Source: Rathayibacter_A sp036510655 (lineage in GTDB: Bacteria; Actinomycetota; Actinomycetes; Actinomycetales; Microbacteriaceae). From it: a DNA stretch of 64,000 bases. The stretch is taken from contig DATCDQ010000020.1 in assembly GCA_036510655.1 (NCBI GenBank), positions 35,930-99,929 on the forward strand, read 5' to 3'. Below are positions 1 through 8,884 of the stretch, in pieces (within the stretch, counting starts at the first letter, position 1; each line of letters starts with the position of its first letter). The notes under the pieces were generated by a model. That model was not told where the DNA came from. It ran no database searches and was given only the letters and a program-made list of their open reading frames with translations. A program made the translations under genes and the position numbers.

Positions 1-2
1 CT

Positions 3-536
3 GAGGTCGACGAGGGGCTAGGTGTTCTGGAAGATGCCGAAGTCAGCTTTGATCTGGTCGCTGTGCTCCCGCGTCACCTCGAACTGGTGCCGATCATCGT
101 GGAGCGGCACCCGCGGTTGAGGATCGTGATCGATCACCTGGCCAAGCCGCCGATCGGGCTGCCCGACCGGGAACCATGGTGGGAGCTTATTGCGCGCGCA
201 GCGCAGGCACCCCAGGTGTTCGCGAAGGTCTCCGGACTGTACTCTGCAACAGCGAACAGCGCCGACTGGACCCCCGAGGCCATCCGGCCGTTCTTCCAAC
301 GCGCGCTGGACGTGTTCGGGCCCGGGCGTCTGATGTACGGGGGCGACTGGCCGGTCTCGCTGCTCGCCGGGGGATACGAGCGACTGTGGGCCGGCCTCAG
401 CGAATTGTTCGCGTCGTTGGATCCCGCAGAGCGTGATTCGATCCTGGGCGAAACGGCGGCGCGATTCTATCGGATCTCCGACGGTCTGATCGATACGGCA
501 GGATTGGCAGCAAGCGAAGCCGGGCCGGCCGAATAA
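3..536 (+). CDS. Amidohydrolase, L-fuconolactonase-like (5' end outside window)
   Basis: The frame is open from the left edge, so only the C-terminal 177 residues are visible. They match the metal-dependent amidohydrolase-2 family (TIM barrel). A strand carrying I-D-H-L-A-K-P lies in the first half, followed by a YGGDWPVS segment holding the Asp that ligands the metal in this family, and a final helix ending NAARFY-like (here ETAARFYRI). L-fuconolactonases and related sugar-lactone hydrolases have this ending. It is the first visible gene of a deoxy-sugar catabolic cluster containing an L-fuconate dehydratase, so hydrolysis of L-fucono-lactone to L-fuconate is the likely reaction. Other sugar lactones or a 2-pyrone-4,6-dicarboxylate-type substrate remain possible. 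The protein should be cytoplasmic. Confidence 0.75.
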   Translation, partial: EVDEGLGVLEDAEVSFDLVAVLPRHLELVPIIVERHPRLRIVIDHLAKPPIGLPDREPWWELIARAAQAPQVFAKVSGLYSATANSADWTPEAIRPFFQRALDVFGPGRLMYGGDWPVSLLAGGYERLWAGLSELFASLDPAERDSILGETAARFYRISDGLIDTAGLAASEAGPAE

Positions 537-594
537 TCTAATCTCTTGGCGCGATTTGAAACCAAACCGCAGTCATCCGAGAGTTTCTCGCCCG

Positions 595-622
595 TTGACA
601 AGCAATTCATCAGATCTATAAT
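595..622 (+). promoter_or_regulatory. Sigma-70-type promoter for the sugar ABC operon
   Basis: A perfect TTGACA (595-600) is separated by 16 bases from a perfect TATAAT (617-622). This predicts transcription from about 629 and a leader of roughly 155 nt before the solute-binding protein gene. Such consensus hexamers are rare in high-GC DNA, so the call is strong. Confidence 0.8.
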
Positions 623-661
623 ATGATCAGCGGCGGAGGAGAAAAACCCCGGATAATTTGA

Positions 662-673
662 TCAAACGTTTGA
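662..673. promoter_or_regulatory. Palindromic operator candidate (LacI type)
   Basis: TCAAACGTTTGA is a perfect 12-bp palindrome with a central CG, the form typical of LacI-family operators. It lies about 35 bases downstream of the predicted transcription start, where a bound repressor would act as a roadblock. No LacI-type gene lies next to it inside the window; a regulator to the left of the window would fit. Confidence 0.5.
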
Positions 674-784
674 CTTCGGACTCGTTGAAGAATAGCGTTT
701 GGGCCGGGGCCAGCTGTCCTTCTTCACCACGCGGCAGATACCCGACGGCGTGTCCCTTGCGCCAGATGAAAACAAGGAGTGTCA

Positions 785-2125
785 ATGAAGACCAAAAAGT
801 TGTTGTCGATGACGACGGCTATGGCGGCCGTCGCCCTCACGGCAATCGCGATGTCTGGCTGTTCCAGTGGCAGCAGCGGCGGCGGAAGTTCAGCCAATGC
901 TGTGCCCCAGACCGACACAGGTGGCAAGATCACGGTGTGGGTCGACGCCCCGCGTGTTCCAGCGGCCGACGCCTTCAAGAAGGCGCACCCCGAAATCCCG
1001 ATCAACATCGTGCAGATCGACAGCACGGTCGGGGCCACGACGACGCAGCAGCACTTCGCGCAGTTCGACGCCGCCAAGAAGGGATGGCCGGATGCCATCT
1101 TCTTCCCGTCGAACGACGACGTCGCCTGGGCCGCCAAGACGGGCTACACGGCCAACATGAGCAAGGAAACCCCCGATCTCGTTGCCGGCTACACGAAGAC
1201 AGCGCTCGCGTCATGCTTGATCGACGGTACGTATCAGTGCCTTCGTAATGACGCGGCACCCGACGTGTTCTGGTACAACGCTTCGCTGTTCAAGCAGTGG
1301 GGCTACACCGTCCCGACGACGTGGGCAGAGTACGAGAGCCTTGCCGTCAAGATCGCCACGGACCACCCCGGATACATCAGTGGATTCACCGGTGATGCGT
1401 ACGCGCCGAACCGGTACCTGTGGGCGTCCAACTGCCCAACCAATGTCGCGGTGAACCCGACGACGGTCATGATCAACCTCAAGGATCCGCAGTGCACCCG
1501 CGCGGCGGCCATGCTGTCGAACCTGACAGCGGCCAAGGCGCTTTCGACGGCCGGCATCTTCGATGCCGACGCGGCGACGGTCGGACAGAAGCTTGTCATG
1601 AGCCCTGGCGCTGTGTGGTGGGGTGACTACCTGTTTCAGCAGACCTGGAAGCTGCCGAAGGGCACGATGCAGGCAACAACCGGTCTGACCTGGCCAGGCT
1701 CGTCGAAGGTACAGATGGGTGACGAGGGCGGCGGGCTCTGGGGCATGTCATCGCACATCAAGGGCAAGGAGTTGGCCAACGCCAAAACCTTCATGAAGTT
1801 CGTCGTGAGCGACCCGGCATGGCAGGTCGAGTTGTCGACAGGGCTTCCGGCCTTCACCGCACAGCAGGAGCCGTGGCTCAAGAAGCAGGCGTCGGACGAC
1901 TTCTACGCCGACACCGCTTCGACGCTGGCCACGTTCGCTCCCGCGATCGACACCGTTCCCACCGACTACAGCTACCTGTTGTACGACACCGGTGGCGAGT
2001 GGACGTCGACCGTGGCGAAGGACCTCGCGGCCGGTTCCACGTTCGAGAAGGCGTGGGCGGACTTCGGCACGGATCTGGTTGCCAAGGCGAAGGCCGTTGG
2101 ATACACCGTGGTCACCTCCAAATAG
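785..2125 (+). CDS. Sugar ABC transporter solute-binding lipoprotein
   Basis: Extracellular substrate-binding subunit of a carbohydrate importer (446 aa, usual length for the type 1 family). The N-terminus has two lysines, a hydrophobic stretch and a lipobox A-M-S-G-C placing the lipidated Cys at residue 26, followed by a Ser/Gly-rich linker. The body shows the extracellular-binding-protein-1 fold, with an ITVWVDAPR strand near the start of the mature domain. An in-frame GTG exists 6 bases earlier, but it sits inside the AAGGAG ribosome site (774-779), so the ATG at 785 is chosen. Two permease genes follow. Fucose or a related deoxy-sugar is the inferred ligand from context. Confidence 0.9.
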   Translation: MKTKKLLSMTTAMAAVALTAIAMSGCSSGSSGGGSSANAVPQTDTGGKITVWVDAPRVPAADAFKKAHPEIPINIVQIDSTVGATTTQQHFAQFDAAKKGWPDAIFFPSNDDVAWAAKTGYTANMSKETPDLVAGYTKTALASCLIDGTYQCLRNDAAPDVFWYNASLFKQWGYTVPTTWAEYESLAVKIATDHPGYISGFTGDAYAPNRYLWASNCPTNVAVNPTTVMINLKDPQCTRAAAMLSNLTAAKALSTAGIFDADAATVGQKLVMSPGAVWWGDYLFQQTWKLPKGTMQATTGLTWPGSSKVQMGDEGGGLWGMSSHIKGKELANAKTFMKFVVSDPAWQVELSTGLPAFTAQQEPWLKKQASDDFYADTASTLATFAPAIDTVPTDYSYLLYDTGGEWTSTVAKDLAAGSTFEKAWADFGTDLVAKAKAVGYTVVTSK

Positions 2126-2147
2126 TCGGACACGATCCCAATACGAG

Positions 2148-2181
2148 TGCAAGGCCGTCCTCTGCCAAGGGCGGCTTTGCA
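2148..2181 (+). other. Intercistronic stem-loop between binding protein and permease genes
   Basis: Ten-base arms (TGCAAGGCCG and CGGCTTTGCA) pair with one G-U and a 14-base loop. It falls in the 132-base gap after the binding-protein gene. Such hairpins commonly stabilise the abundant upstream message and lower permease expression. There is no T-run, so full termination is unlikely. Confidence 0.45.
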
Positions 2182-2257
2182 TCTCTGTCGGGTCGACAAA
2201 TTTCAGTTCGCGGCGCTGTCTCACGGCCAGGCCGTTGGCCCCACAAGGAAGTTCGAC

Positions 2258-3235
2258 ATGACGATCAATGCGGCAACCACGCTCGGTACTGCAACGCGAG
2301 CGCCGGAAGTACCGCGCCGCGTTCACCGGCACAACGCGACGCGTCGTAAGGAGAGCGTCGGCGCCTGGACGCTGATGCTGCCCTACCTTGTGCTCCTGAT
2401 GATCGGCGGCATCATCCCAATCGCTTATGCGTTGTACATCAGCGTCCAACAGAGCCCAACGCTTCTTGAACCGAACAAAACCGGTTTCGGCGGCTTGCAA
2501 GCATACGTCACGGCCATCAGCGACTTTCGGTTCGGGCAGACCTTCATAGACATCTTCTCGGTTCTGATCATCTGGATGCCGGTCATGATCGTTGCCATCG
2601 TCGGCCTCGCGCTCTTGGTGCATGCCAGCCCCGGGCGATTCGGAAGCATCATGCGCTTCATCTACTACATTCCCGGGGCGCTCGGCGGTGTCGCGAACCT
2701 GATGCTGTGGGTGTATCTGCTGAACCCGACGCAGTCACCGATTTCCGGCTTCCTCCAGGGGATGGGCTACTCGACCATCAAGCAGGTGATCGCAACGCAC
2801 GGCAACTTGCCGGTGATTCTTGCGGCGATGCTTCTGCTCCAAGGACTTGGCGCGTGGATCGTGACGGTCAATGGCGGCTTGAACAGCCTTCCGGATGATG
2901 TACTGGAGGCAGCGAGCCTGGACGGCGCGACCGCGTGGCAGCTCGCGTGGCGGATCAAGATCCCCATGATCCGGCAGTGGATCGGATACGCTGCGCTGCT
3001 CAACCTGGCTTACGGGTTTCAGCTGTTCCTGGAACCCTACTTACTCAACCAAGTCGCCGCCGGCGCGCTGCCCTCTGAGTATGCGCCCACGCAACTCGGG
3101 TACTGGTTCGCCTTCGTCGGCAACAACTTTCCGGCCGCTGCGGCCATGAGCATCATCATCGTGCTCATCACACTCGCGATCGGATTCGTCGTCGTGTTCC
3201 GCAGCGGACTATTCAGCACGGAGGACAACCGATGA
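2258..3235 (+). CDS. Sugar ABC transporter permease (MalF-like)
   Basis: Inner-membrane permease subunit (325 aa) with six predicted transmembrane segments, the first at about residues 30-55 (TLMLPYLVLLMIGGIIPIAYA). The EAA loop for ATPase docking is visible as LEAASLDGATAWQLAWRIKIP. The ATG at 2258 has an AAGGAA ribosome site 7 bases upstream; the longer reading frame upstream crosses the stem-loop and has no site. It overlaps the next permease by 4 bases (ATGA), indicating translational coupling. The cluster contains no ATPase, so a shared MsmK/UgpC-type ATPase encoded elsewhere is expected. Confidence 0.9.
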   Translation: MTINAATTLGTATRAPEVPRRVHRHNATRRKESVGAWTLMLPYLVLLMIGGIIPIAYALYISVQQSPTLLEPNKTGFGGLQAYVTAISDFRFGQTFIDIFSVLIIWMPVMIVAIVGLALLVHASPGRFGSIMRFIYYIPGALGGVANLMLWVYLLNPTQSPISGFLQGMGYSTIKQVIATHGNLPVILAAMLLLQGLGAWIVTVNGGLNSLPDDVLEAASLDGATAWQLAWRIKIPMIRQWIGYAALLNLAYGFQLFLEPYLLNQVAAGALPSEYAPTQLGYWFAFVGNNFPAAAAMSIIIVLITLAIGFVVVFRSGLFSTEDNR

Positions 3236-4185
3236 CAACCACAACCGTGCGGACTCGGAAACGAGCAAGCGGCGGCGGCCCTGCGCGCCGCTGGGACGCC
3301 GGACGCATCGCCCGCGTCTCGTTCATGACGTTGATCGCGCTCATCTTCCTTTACCCGCTGGTGGGGTTCTTCACCGTCGCCCTCCGCAGTGACGCGGGTG
3401 TCGCCGCAGGCACCGGAGGTTTTCTCGGCCTGGGTGGAATCTCCTGGGAGGCAATGCAGCACAGTTGGCAACAGATCATCGGATATGGGGGTGCCGACGC
3501 TCCACATGTGTATTTGACCTGGATCGGCAACAGCATCATCGTCTCCGTCGTCGGCGGCGTGCTGGCGCTTCTCGCGGCATTGCCGACCGGCTATGCGCTG
3601 GCCCATCTTCGCTTTCGTGGCAAGAAGCCCATCTTGATCATCACCCTGCTTGCGATGGTCATGCCGAACACGGTGTTCGTCATCCCGTTGTTCCTCCAGG
3701 TCAACGCCGTCAACGCGGTAGGACAACTCTGGCCGGTGGCCGTCATCATGGGCTTTTTCCCGTTCGGGGTTTATCTCTCCTACATCCACTTCCGCACTGC
3801 GATGCCGTTCGAGCTGATCGAGGCGGCACGCGTCGACGGGTTGGGCGAAATCGCCATCTTCGCACGCATCGCGTTACCGGTCTCGAAACAGGCCGTCGCG
3901 TTGGTCGCGTTCTTCTCCTTCGTCGCGAACTGGGTGAACTTCTTTCTTCCCCTCGCTCTCCTGACCTCGAGCTTCAGTCAGCAGACGATCTCCGTCGGCA
4001 TCCAGAGCTTGATCAGTTCCAGTCCGCTGTTCAACCCGACCACGGCGGCGGGCCTGTCAGTGAAGCTGTATATGCCTGAGCTCGCGATGGCTACGGTGAT
4101 CAGCACCATCCCCATGTTGATCGTCTTCATCGTCGCGCAACGCTTCCTCATTCGCGGGCAGACCCTTGGTGCGGTCAAAGGCTGA
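3232..4185 (+). CDS. Sugar ABC transporter permease (MalG-like)
   Basis: Second permease of the importer (317 aa). It has the MalG-type layout: a cytoplasmic N-terminal tail, a first membrane segment near residues 25-45 (TLIALIFLYPLVGFFTVAL), a periplasmic-facing loop with the conserved NS-I-I-VS (GNSIIVSVVGG) segment, and an EAA motif IEAARVDGLGEIAIFARIALP. It starts within the stop of the preceding permease and its own stop overlaps the next gene, so the genes are co-translated. Confidence 0.9.
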   Translation: MTTTTVRTRKRASGGGPARRWDAGRIARVSFMTLIALIFLYPLVGFFTVALRSDAGVAAGTGGFLGLGGISWEAMQHSWQQIIGYGGADAPHVYLTWIGNSIIVSVVGGVLALLAALPTGYALAHLRFRGKKPILIITLLAMVMPNTVFVIPLFLQVNAVNAVGQLWPVAVIMGFFPFGVYLSYIHFRTAMPFELIEAARVDGLGEIAIFARIALPVSKQAVALVAFFSFVANWVNFFLPLALLTSSFSQQTISVGIQSLISSSPLFNPTTAAGLSVKLYMPELAMATVISTIPMLIVFIVAQRFLIRGQTLGAVKG

Positions 4186-5291
4186 TGATGGTGTTCCCCG
4201 AGTTCTCACCCGCGCAGGCCTACACGCTGGTAAAGCCGCAGCATCCGCGACCCATCGTGATCCTGGGCGCGGGAGGCATTGTTCGGGATGCGCACCTGCC
4301 TGCATATCGAAAGGCAGGGTTTCCGGTGGCCGCGATCTGCGACCGCAATGTCGCCCGGGCACAGACGCTGGCTGACGAATACGGCATCGAGGGCGTGTAT
4401 TCAGAGATCGCCCACGCGGTCGCTGCGGCGCCGGATGACGCGATCTTCGACGTCGCACTCGTTCCCGACCAATTCGCCACGGCGCTGGCGGCTCTTCCCG
4501 ACGGTAGCCCGGCGCTCATCCAAAAGCCGCTCGGAAATTCACTCGACGAAGCCAGGGCGCTGGTCGAAATCTGTCACCGTAAGAATCTCGTCGCCGCAGT
4601 GAACACCCAATTACGCTTCGCACCGCAGATCGCAGGCGCCAGAGCACTCATCGCGTCGGGGGCCATCGGCGAACTGTACGACCTCGAGGTTCGGGTCTCC
4701 GTGACAACGCCATGGGAGATGTTCCCATTCGTCTTCGGCATGGAACGTCTTGAGTTCACAATGCACAGCGTGCACTACTTCGACCTCGTTCGATCTTTTC
4801 TTGGAAACCCCAGCGGTGTGGATGCCGTGACGGTCGGGCATCCACTGAAGCCTGAGCTCGCCAGCACGCGATCGACCGTCATATTTCGGTACGGCGACCG
4901 TCCGATCCGGGTCACGATCTCCACGAATCACGACCACGACTACGGCTCGCGGTTCGAGGAGAGCTTCGTGAAGTGGGAGGGCACGAAAGGCGCCGTGCGT
5001 GCGCAACTCGGACTCCTGCTCGACTACCCGTCAGGCGGGGAGGACGCGCTTGACTACATCCTGCATGACGACATCCACACGGGATGGCGCCCCATCCCGT
5101 TCGAGGGATCGTGGTTTCCGGATGCCTTCATCGGCTCGATGGGTGCGCTGCAGCGTTTCCTCGAGGGATCGGTGGACACGCTGCCGACCAGTGTCGACGA
5201 CGTCCTCGACACCATGGCCGTCGTCGAAGCCGCCTACCAATCCGCTGCGGATTCCGGCACCCGGCCCGATTATGCCCCGTCTGCCCCCTAA
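4185..5291 (+). CDS. Gfo/Idh/MocA-family oxidoreductase
   Basis: NAD(P)-dependent sugar dehydrogenase-type protein (368 aa). A Rossmann fold opens with VILGAGGIVRDAHLPAYRK near residue 25, followed by a CDR segment that ends beta-2. The usual E-K-P catalytic-lysine motif reads Q-K-P (IQKPLG), so the lysine is kept and the Glu is not. The C-terminal half is the alpha/beta GFO domain. The start codon overlaps the permease stop (TGATG). In this cluster it could oxidise the sugar at C1 or C3, or epimerise a side-chain position; the exact reaction cannot be read from sequence. Confidence 0.8.
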   Translation: MMVFPEFSPAQAYTLVKPQHPRPIVILGAGGIVRDAHLPAYRKAGFPVAAICDRNVARAQTLADEYGIEGVYSEIAHAVAAAPDDAIFDVALVPDQFATALAALPDGSPALIQKPLGNSLDEARALVEICHRKNLVAAVNTQLRFAPQIAGARALIASGAIGELYDLEVRVSVTTPWEMFPFVFGMERLEFTMHSVHYFDLVRSFLGNPSGVDAVTVGHPLKPELASTRSTVIFRYGDRPIRVTISTNHDHDYGSRFEESFVKWEGTKGAVRAQLGLLLDYPSGGEDALDYILHDDIHTGWRPIPFEGSWFPDAFIGSMGALQRFLEGSVDTLPTSVDDVLDTMAVVEAAYQSAADSGTRPDYAPSAP

Positions 5292-5306
5292 CGAAAAGGA
5301 ACACAT

Positions 5307-6170
5307 ATGGCATTCGCACGTCTCGGTGAACCCGGTAACGAGATTCCCGTCATCCAGGTGGGCGGCGCGAGCTACGACTTGCGCTCGGAGACACAGCGCA
5401 TCGACGGGGCCTTCCTGGCCAGTGGCGGCATCGAGAAAGCGCGCACAGCGCTCGCGGCCGGTTACCTCCCCGAACTCGCGGGTTCCTCCTACTTGCGCAT
5501 CGGAGCGCCGATCGACGCGCCGGGCAAAATCGTCTGCATCGGCGTGAACTACGCCAGTCATGCGGCGGAGAGCGGCATGGCCGTGCCCAGCGAACCTGTG
5601 GTCTTCATGAAGGACCCCTCGACGATCGTGGGCCCGCACGACACGGTGCTGATTCCCGTCGGTTCAGTGAAGACCGACTGGGAGGTCGAGCTCGGCGTCG
5701 TGATCGGCAGGACCGCCCGCTACCTGTCCTCCCCGGATGAGGCGGATGCGTGCATCGCCGGCTACGTGATCTCACACGACGTTTCCGAACGGGAATTCCA
5801 GCTCGAACGCGGTGGCCAGTGGGACAAGGGCAAGAGTTGTGAAACATTCAACCCGCTCGGGCCGGTGCTTGTTCCCCGCGACGAGCTGCCCGATCAGCAA
5901 GGTCTCGGATTGCGCCTGTGGGTGAACGGAGAATTGCGCCAAAACGGTACGACCTCCGACATGATCTTTGGTGTGCAGCACATCATCTGGTACCTGAGCC
6001 AGTTGATGGTCTTGCGGCCGGGAGACCTGATCAACACCGGCACTCCAGACGGCGTCGCACTCGGCATGCCGGGGCAGCCGTACCTGCGAGCAGGCGACGT
6101 CGTCGAACTTGAGATCGACGGGCTAGGACGTGCACGCAGCACATTCGCTCAGGCCGTCGTCGGCGCGTAG
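5307..6170 (+). CDS. Fumarylacetoacetate-hydrolase-family protein (2,4-diketo-3-deoxy-L-fuconate hydrolase-like)
   Basis: FAH-fold C-C hydrolase of 287 aa. Family motifs are clear: CIGVNYASHAAESG near residue 73, the metal-binding Glu pair in DWEVELGVVIG, the third carboxylate in VISHDVSERE, a GKSCETFNPLGP substrate loop and a NTGTPDGVALGM C-terminal loop. Such enzymes cleave 2,4-diketo-3-deoxy-L-fuconate or -rhamnonate to pyruvate and lactate in the non-phosphorylated deoxy-sugar route. A good AAAGGA ribosome site lies upstream. The neighbouring dehydratase and SDR supply a matching substrate. Acylpyruvate hydrolase is the alternative. Confidence 0.8.
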   Translation: MAFARLGEPGNEIPVIQVGGASYDLRSETQRIDGAFLASGGIEKARTALAAGYLPELAGSSYLRIGAPIDAPGKIVCIGVNYASHAAESGMAVPSEPVVFMKDPSTIVGPHDTVLIPVGSVKTDWEVELGVVIGRTARYLSSPDEADACIAGYVISHDVSEREFQLERGGQWDKGKSCETFNPLGPVLVPRDELPDQQGLGLRLWVNGELRQNGTTSDMIFGVQHIIWYLSQLMVLRPGDLINTGTPDGVALGMPGQPYLRAGDVVELEIDGLGRARSTFAQAVVGA

Positions 6171-6190
6171 CGAGAAGAGAGAGACAGAAA

Positions 6191-6940
6191 ATGGCAGAAT
6201 TCAGCGGACTGACCGCAGCAGTCACCGGAGGGGCATCCGGCATTGGACTCGCCACTGCGAGGTTGCTGGCCGAGCGCGGCGCCACTGTGGTGGTGCTCGA
6301 CCTCACGACGAAGGGACTCCCCGAACCGCTAGCCGGCATCCGGGCAGATGTCGCCGACCGACCATCTCTGGTGGCGGCTGTGGCCGAGATCGAGCAGCGT
6401 TTCGGCGGCCTGGACATCCTCGTCAACAACGCGGGCATCAGCGCGATCGGCACCGTGGAGGAGAACGACGATGACGAATGGGCGCGCGTGCTCGATATCA
6501 ACGTCGTCGGCATGGCGCGCATGACTGCCGCCGCGCTCCCGCTGCTGCGTCGCTCATCGGCGGCATCGGTCGTCAACGTCTGTTCCATCGCAGCGCTCAA
6601 CGGGTTGCCGCAGCGTGCCGTGTACGGAGCATCGAAGGGCGCAGTGCTGGCGCTCACCTTTGCCATGGCGACCGATCACATCCGCGAGGGGGTCCGCGTC
6701 AACTGCGTGTCTCCCGGCACCGTGAGCACGCCCTTCGTCGACCGGATGCTCGCCAAATTCGACGATCCGGTGGCGGAGCGCGCGGCTCTCGATGCCCGTC
6801 AGGCGACCGGTCACATGGTGTCGCCCGAAGAAGTAGCGGCCGCCATCGCCTACCTCGCGAGCCCGCAGTCGGCTTCCACTGCCGGATCGGCGCTCGAGGT
6901 CGACGGCGGCGTACACAACCTGCGAATGCGCGCGCAGTAG
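6191..6940 (+). CDS. SDR-family NAD(P)-dependent dehydrogenase
   Basis: Classical short-chain dehydrogenase of 249 aa. It has the cofactor motif TGGASGIGLATARLL (residues ~12-26), NNAG, a catalytic Ser in NVCSIAALNG, the Y-G-A-S-K active-site signature and a SPGTVSTPF segment. A D-L-T end of strand 2 (VVLDLTTKG) predicts NAD preference. Close context with the fuconate dehydratase and FAH hydrolase suggests either L-fucose 1-dehydrogenase or 2-keto-3-deoxy-L-fuconate 4-dehydrogenase. The second would complete the route to the FAH substrate. It lies 20 bases after the previous gene. Confidence 0.8.
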   Translation: MAEFSGLTAAVTGGASGIGLATARLLAERGATVVVLDLTTKGLPEPLAGIRADVADRPSLVAAVAEIEQRFGGLDILVNNAGISAIGTVEENDDDEWARVLDINVVGMARMTAAALPLLRRSSAASVVNVCSIAALNGLPQRAVYGASKGAVLALTFAMATDHIREGVRVNCVSPGTVSTPFVDRMLAKFDDPVAERAALDARQATGHMVSPEEVAAAIAYLASPQSASTAGSALEVDGGVHNLRMRAQ

Positions 6941-6982
6941 GACAGCCGGCCAGCCGTGCGGACGAGTAGGGAGATGATAGTC

Positions 6983-8143
6983 GTGGGAACCGGCCTGACC
7001 GTGACCGCACTGCGGGCCGTTCTGCTTTCCGCCGTGTATCCACCGGGTGAAGAGCTCGTCTGGGTCGGTGGGACCATCCGATCGTGGGATGCCGCTCTCG
7101 TCGAGGTCACGCTGTCCGACGGTTCCACGGGGGTCGGGGAGGCAGGAGCCGGCATCATGGCCGCAGTGGCCGTTCCCGGAATCGTCGAGGCGTATCGGCC
7201 GTATCTCCTCGGACGCAGCTTCGGACATCCGCTTGAGGTCGGTGATGCCCTACGCTCCTACACCGCGTTCTGGTCTCGTGGTGGAATCCTCAGCGGCGTC
7301 TGCGGAGCGATCGAGATGGCCGTTCTCGACGCCGTCGGTACCCGCGAGCGTGTTCCGGCGTACGAACTGCTGGGAGGGCTGAAGCGGCAACGGATCGCGG
7401 CCTATGCAAGCGGCGGGCTCGGAACCACTTTCGAACAGATCGATGAGTGGGCTGCCCGCCAGTTCGAATCCGGGCTGACGACGGTCAAGTTCCGGGCGAT
7501 GCGAGACCCCGAGACGACGATCGAACTGCTCGAGCACGTTGTTCCCCGGTTGCCTGCAGGCGCGCGCTTCGTGCTCGATGCCGTGCAGGGGTGCGCGTCG
7601 GACCCCTGGAGTGTGGAGGACGCTATCCGTGTGGGTGCCGTCGCCGAGCGTCTGGGGGCACGATGGTATGAGGAGCCCTGCTTCGCGACGGACGTGGAAG
7701 GTTTCGCCCGCGTGCGAAAAGCGCTCGGCGTGACGATCTCCGGCGTCGAGTCGAACGGTACGGTCGCGGAGTTCGCGGAACTCATTCGCACGGACGGTGT
7801 CGGCCTCGCGCAACCGGACACGTCATTCGTCGGCGGCCCGCGTAACTTCCAGCGCGTCGCCGATCTCGCCGAAGACGCCGGTGTGGCATGCGTCCCACAC
7901 GTGTGGGGAAGCGGCGTGACGCTCGCAGCCAACCTCCACGGCGCGCTCGCACATAAACACGTCCAGCTGTTCGAGTACTGCACACTGCCGAATCCATTGC
8001 GCGAGGCTCTCCTGCTCGAACCGGTCACCGTCACCGCCGGTTTCATTCAGGCGCCGACCGTGCCGGGGCTGGGAGTGCGGCTGGATCAGGAAACCGAGGA
8101 GCGCTATCCGTTCCGGGCGGGAGGCGGCCATGTCATCCGATGA
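6983..8143 (+). CDS. Mandelate racemase/muconate lactonizing enzyme family dehydratase
   Basis: Enolase-superfamily enzyme of about 386 aa acting on a sugar acid. The capping domain occupies roughly residues 1-125. The barrel shows the basic residue on beta-2 (TVKFRAM), acidic metal ligands FVLDAVQG, WYEEP and GVESNG, and a C-terminal catalytic His in PHVWGSG. GTG at 6983 is preferred because AGGGAG (6968-6973) lies 9 bases upstream; an ATG at 6974 would abut that site and a GTG at 6956 has none. It is distinct from the fuconate dehydratase two genes downstream, so the operon probably handles a second sugar acid or an epimer. Confidence 0.8.
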   Translation: MGTGLTVTALRAVLLSAVYPPGEELVWVGGTIRSWDAALVEVTLSDGSTGVGEAGAGIMAAVAVPGIVEAYRPYLLGRSFGHPLEVGDALRSYTAFWSRGGILSGVCGAIEMAVLDAVGTRERVPAYELLGGLKRQRIAAYASGGLGTTFEQIDEWAARQFESGLTTVKFRAMRDPETTIELLEHVVPRLPAGARFVLDAVQGCASDPWSVEDAIRVGAVAERLGARWYEEPCFATDVEGFARVRKALGVTISGVESNGTVAEFAELIRTDGVGLAQPDTSFVGGPRNFQRVADLAEDAGVACVPHVWGSGVTLAANLHGALAHKHVQLFEYCTLPNPLREALLLEPVTVTAGFIQAPTVPGLGVRLDQETEERYPFRAGGGHVIR

Positions 8144-8801
8144 GCGTGGCATTTTCCGGCAGGCACCTGGCGACGAGCGGTTGTCGACCGCGGTGATCAG
8201 CGATTCGCTGGACTCGCTCGGCTTGCGCCATCAAGTTGTGCAGACGACGCTCACAGCACTGTGTGTCGGCTCGCGCGCTTTCGGGCGGGCCTCGACCGCC
8301 CGGTTCGAGCCCACGGACGTTGACCCGGCGGAAGGGCCTTACGAAGACGCGATTGCGTTCATCGACGCGCTCGTCGAGGGTGATGTCGCAGTGCTGGCGA
8401 CCGGGGCGAACTACTCAACCGCATATTGGGGTGAACTGTTCAGCGCCGCGGCTCTGGGCCGTCGCGCGGTCGGGATGATCACGGACGGCCCCATTCGTGA
8501 CACGCCCAAGATCATGCAACTCGGCTTCGCCTGCTTCTCCGCGACCCACCGGCCGATCGACTTCCGTGCCCGGATGCGCATCGTTGCCGCGCACCAGCGC
8601 GTCGAGCTCGGCGGGGTCGCGATCGATCATGGTGACCTCGTGCTCGCAGACGATGACGGTGTTGTGGTGATTCCCAAAACCGTCGAAGCGCACGTACTCG
8701 AACGCGCACGCGCTCGGACGAGCTCCGAGTCTGCCGTGCTGGTCGACCTGCGCGGCGGCGCGACGTTGCGCGCTGTCTGGGATCGACATCACGTGCTGTG
8801 A
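8130..8801 (+). CDS. RraA-like / 4-hydroxy-4-methyl-2-oxoglutarate aldolase-family protein
   Basis: A 223-aa protein of the RraA/HMG-aldolase fold. The active-site signature is intact: AYWGELFSAAALGRRAVG followed by TDGPIRDTPKI, where the Arg-Asp pair binds pyruvate enolate and the divalent metal. Family members cleave 4-hydroxy-2-oxo acids to pyruvate plus an aldehyde or keto acid. It overlaps the upstream dehydratase by 14 bases, and a GGAGG site precedes its ATG. A likely role is retro-aldol cleavage of the 2-keto-3-deoxy acid made by one of the dehydratases, an alternative to the FAH branch. RNase E regulation is unlikely for this subgroup. Confidence 0.75.
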   Translation: MSSDERGIFRQAPGDERLSTAVISDSLDSLGLRHQVVQTTLTALCVGSRAFGRASTARFEPTDVDPAEGPYEDAIAFIDALVEGDVAVLATGANYSTAYWGELFSAAALGRRAVGMITDGPIRDTPKIMQLGFACFSATHRPIDFRARMRIVAAHQRVELGGVAIDHGDLVLADDDGVVVIPKTVEAHVLERARARTSSESAVLVDLRGGATLRAVWDRHHVL

Positions 8802-8884
8802 TCGGGCTCGGTGACGCCGAGTGGACCCCAACGCTTTCGTACGCATCTGCCCGCATGTCCGGGATCGAAGAGAAAAGAGCCACC

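Noticed and set aside
1748..2623. Minus-strand open frame (291 codons) across the binding-protein/permease junction
   Set aside because: Overlaps two well-supported transporter genes and shows no domain or ribosome site.
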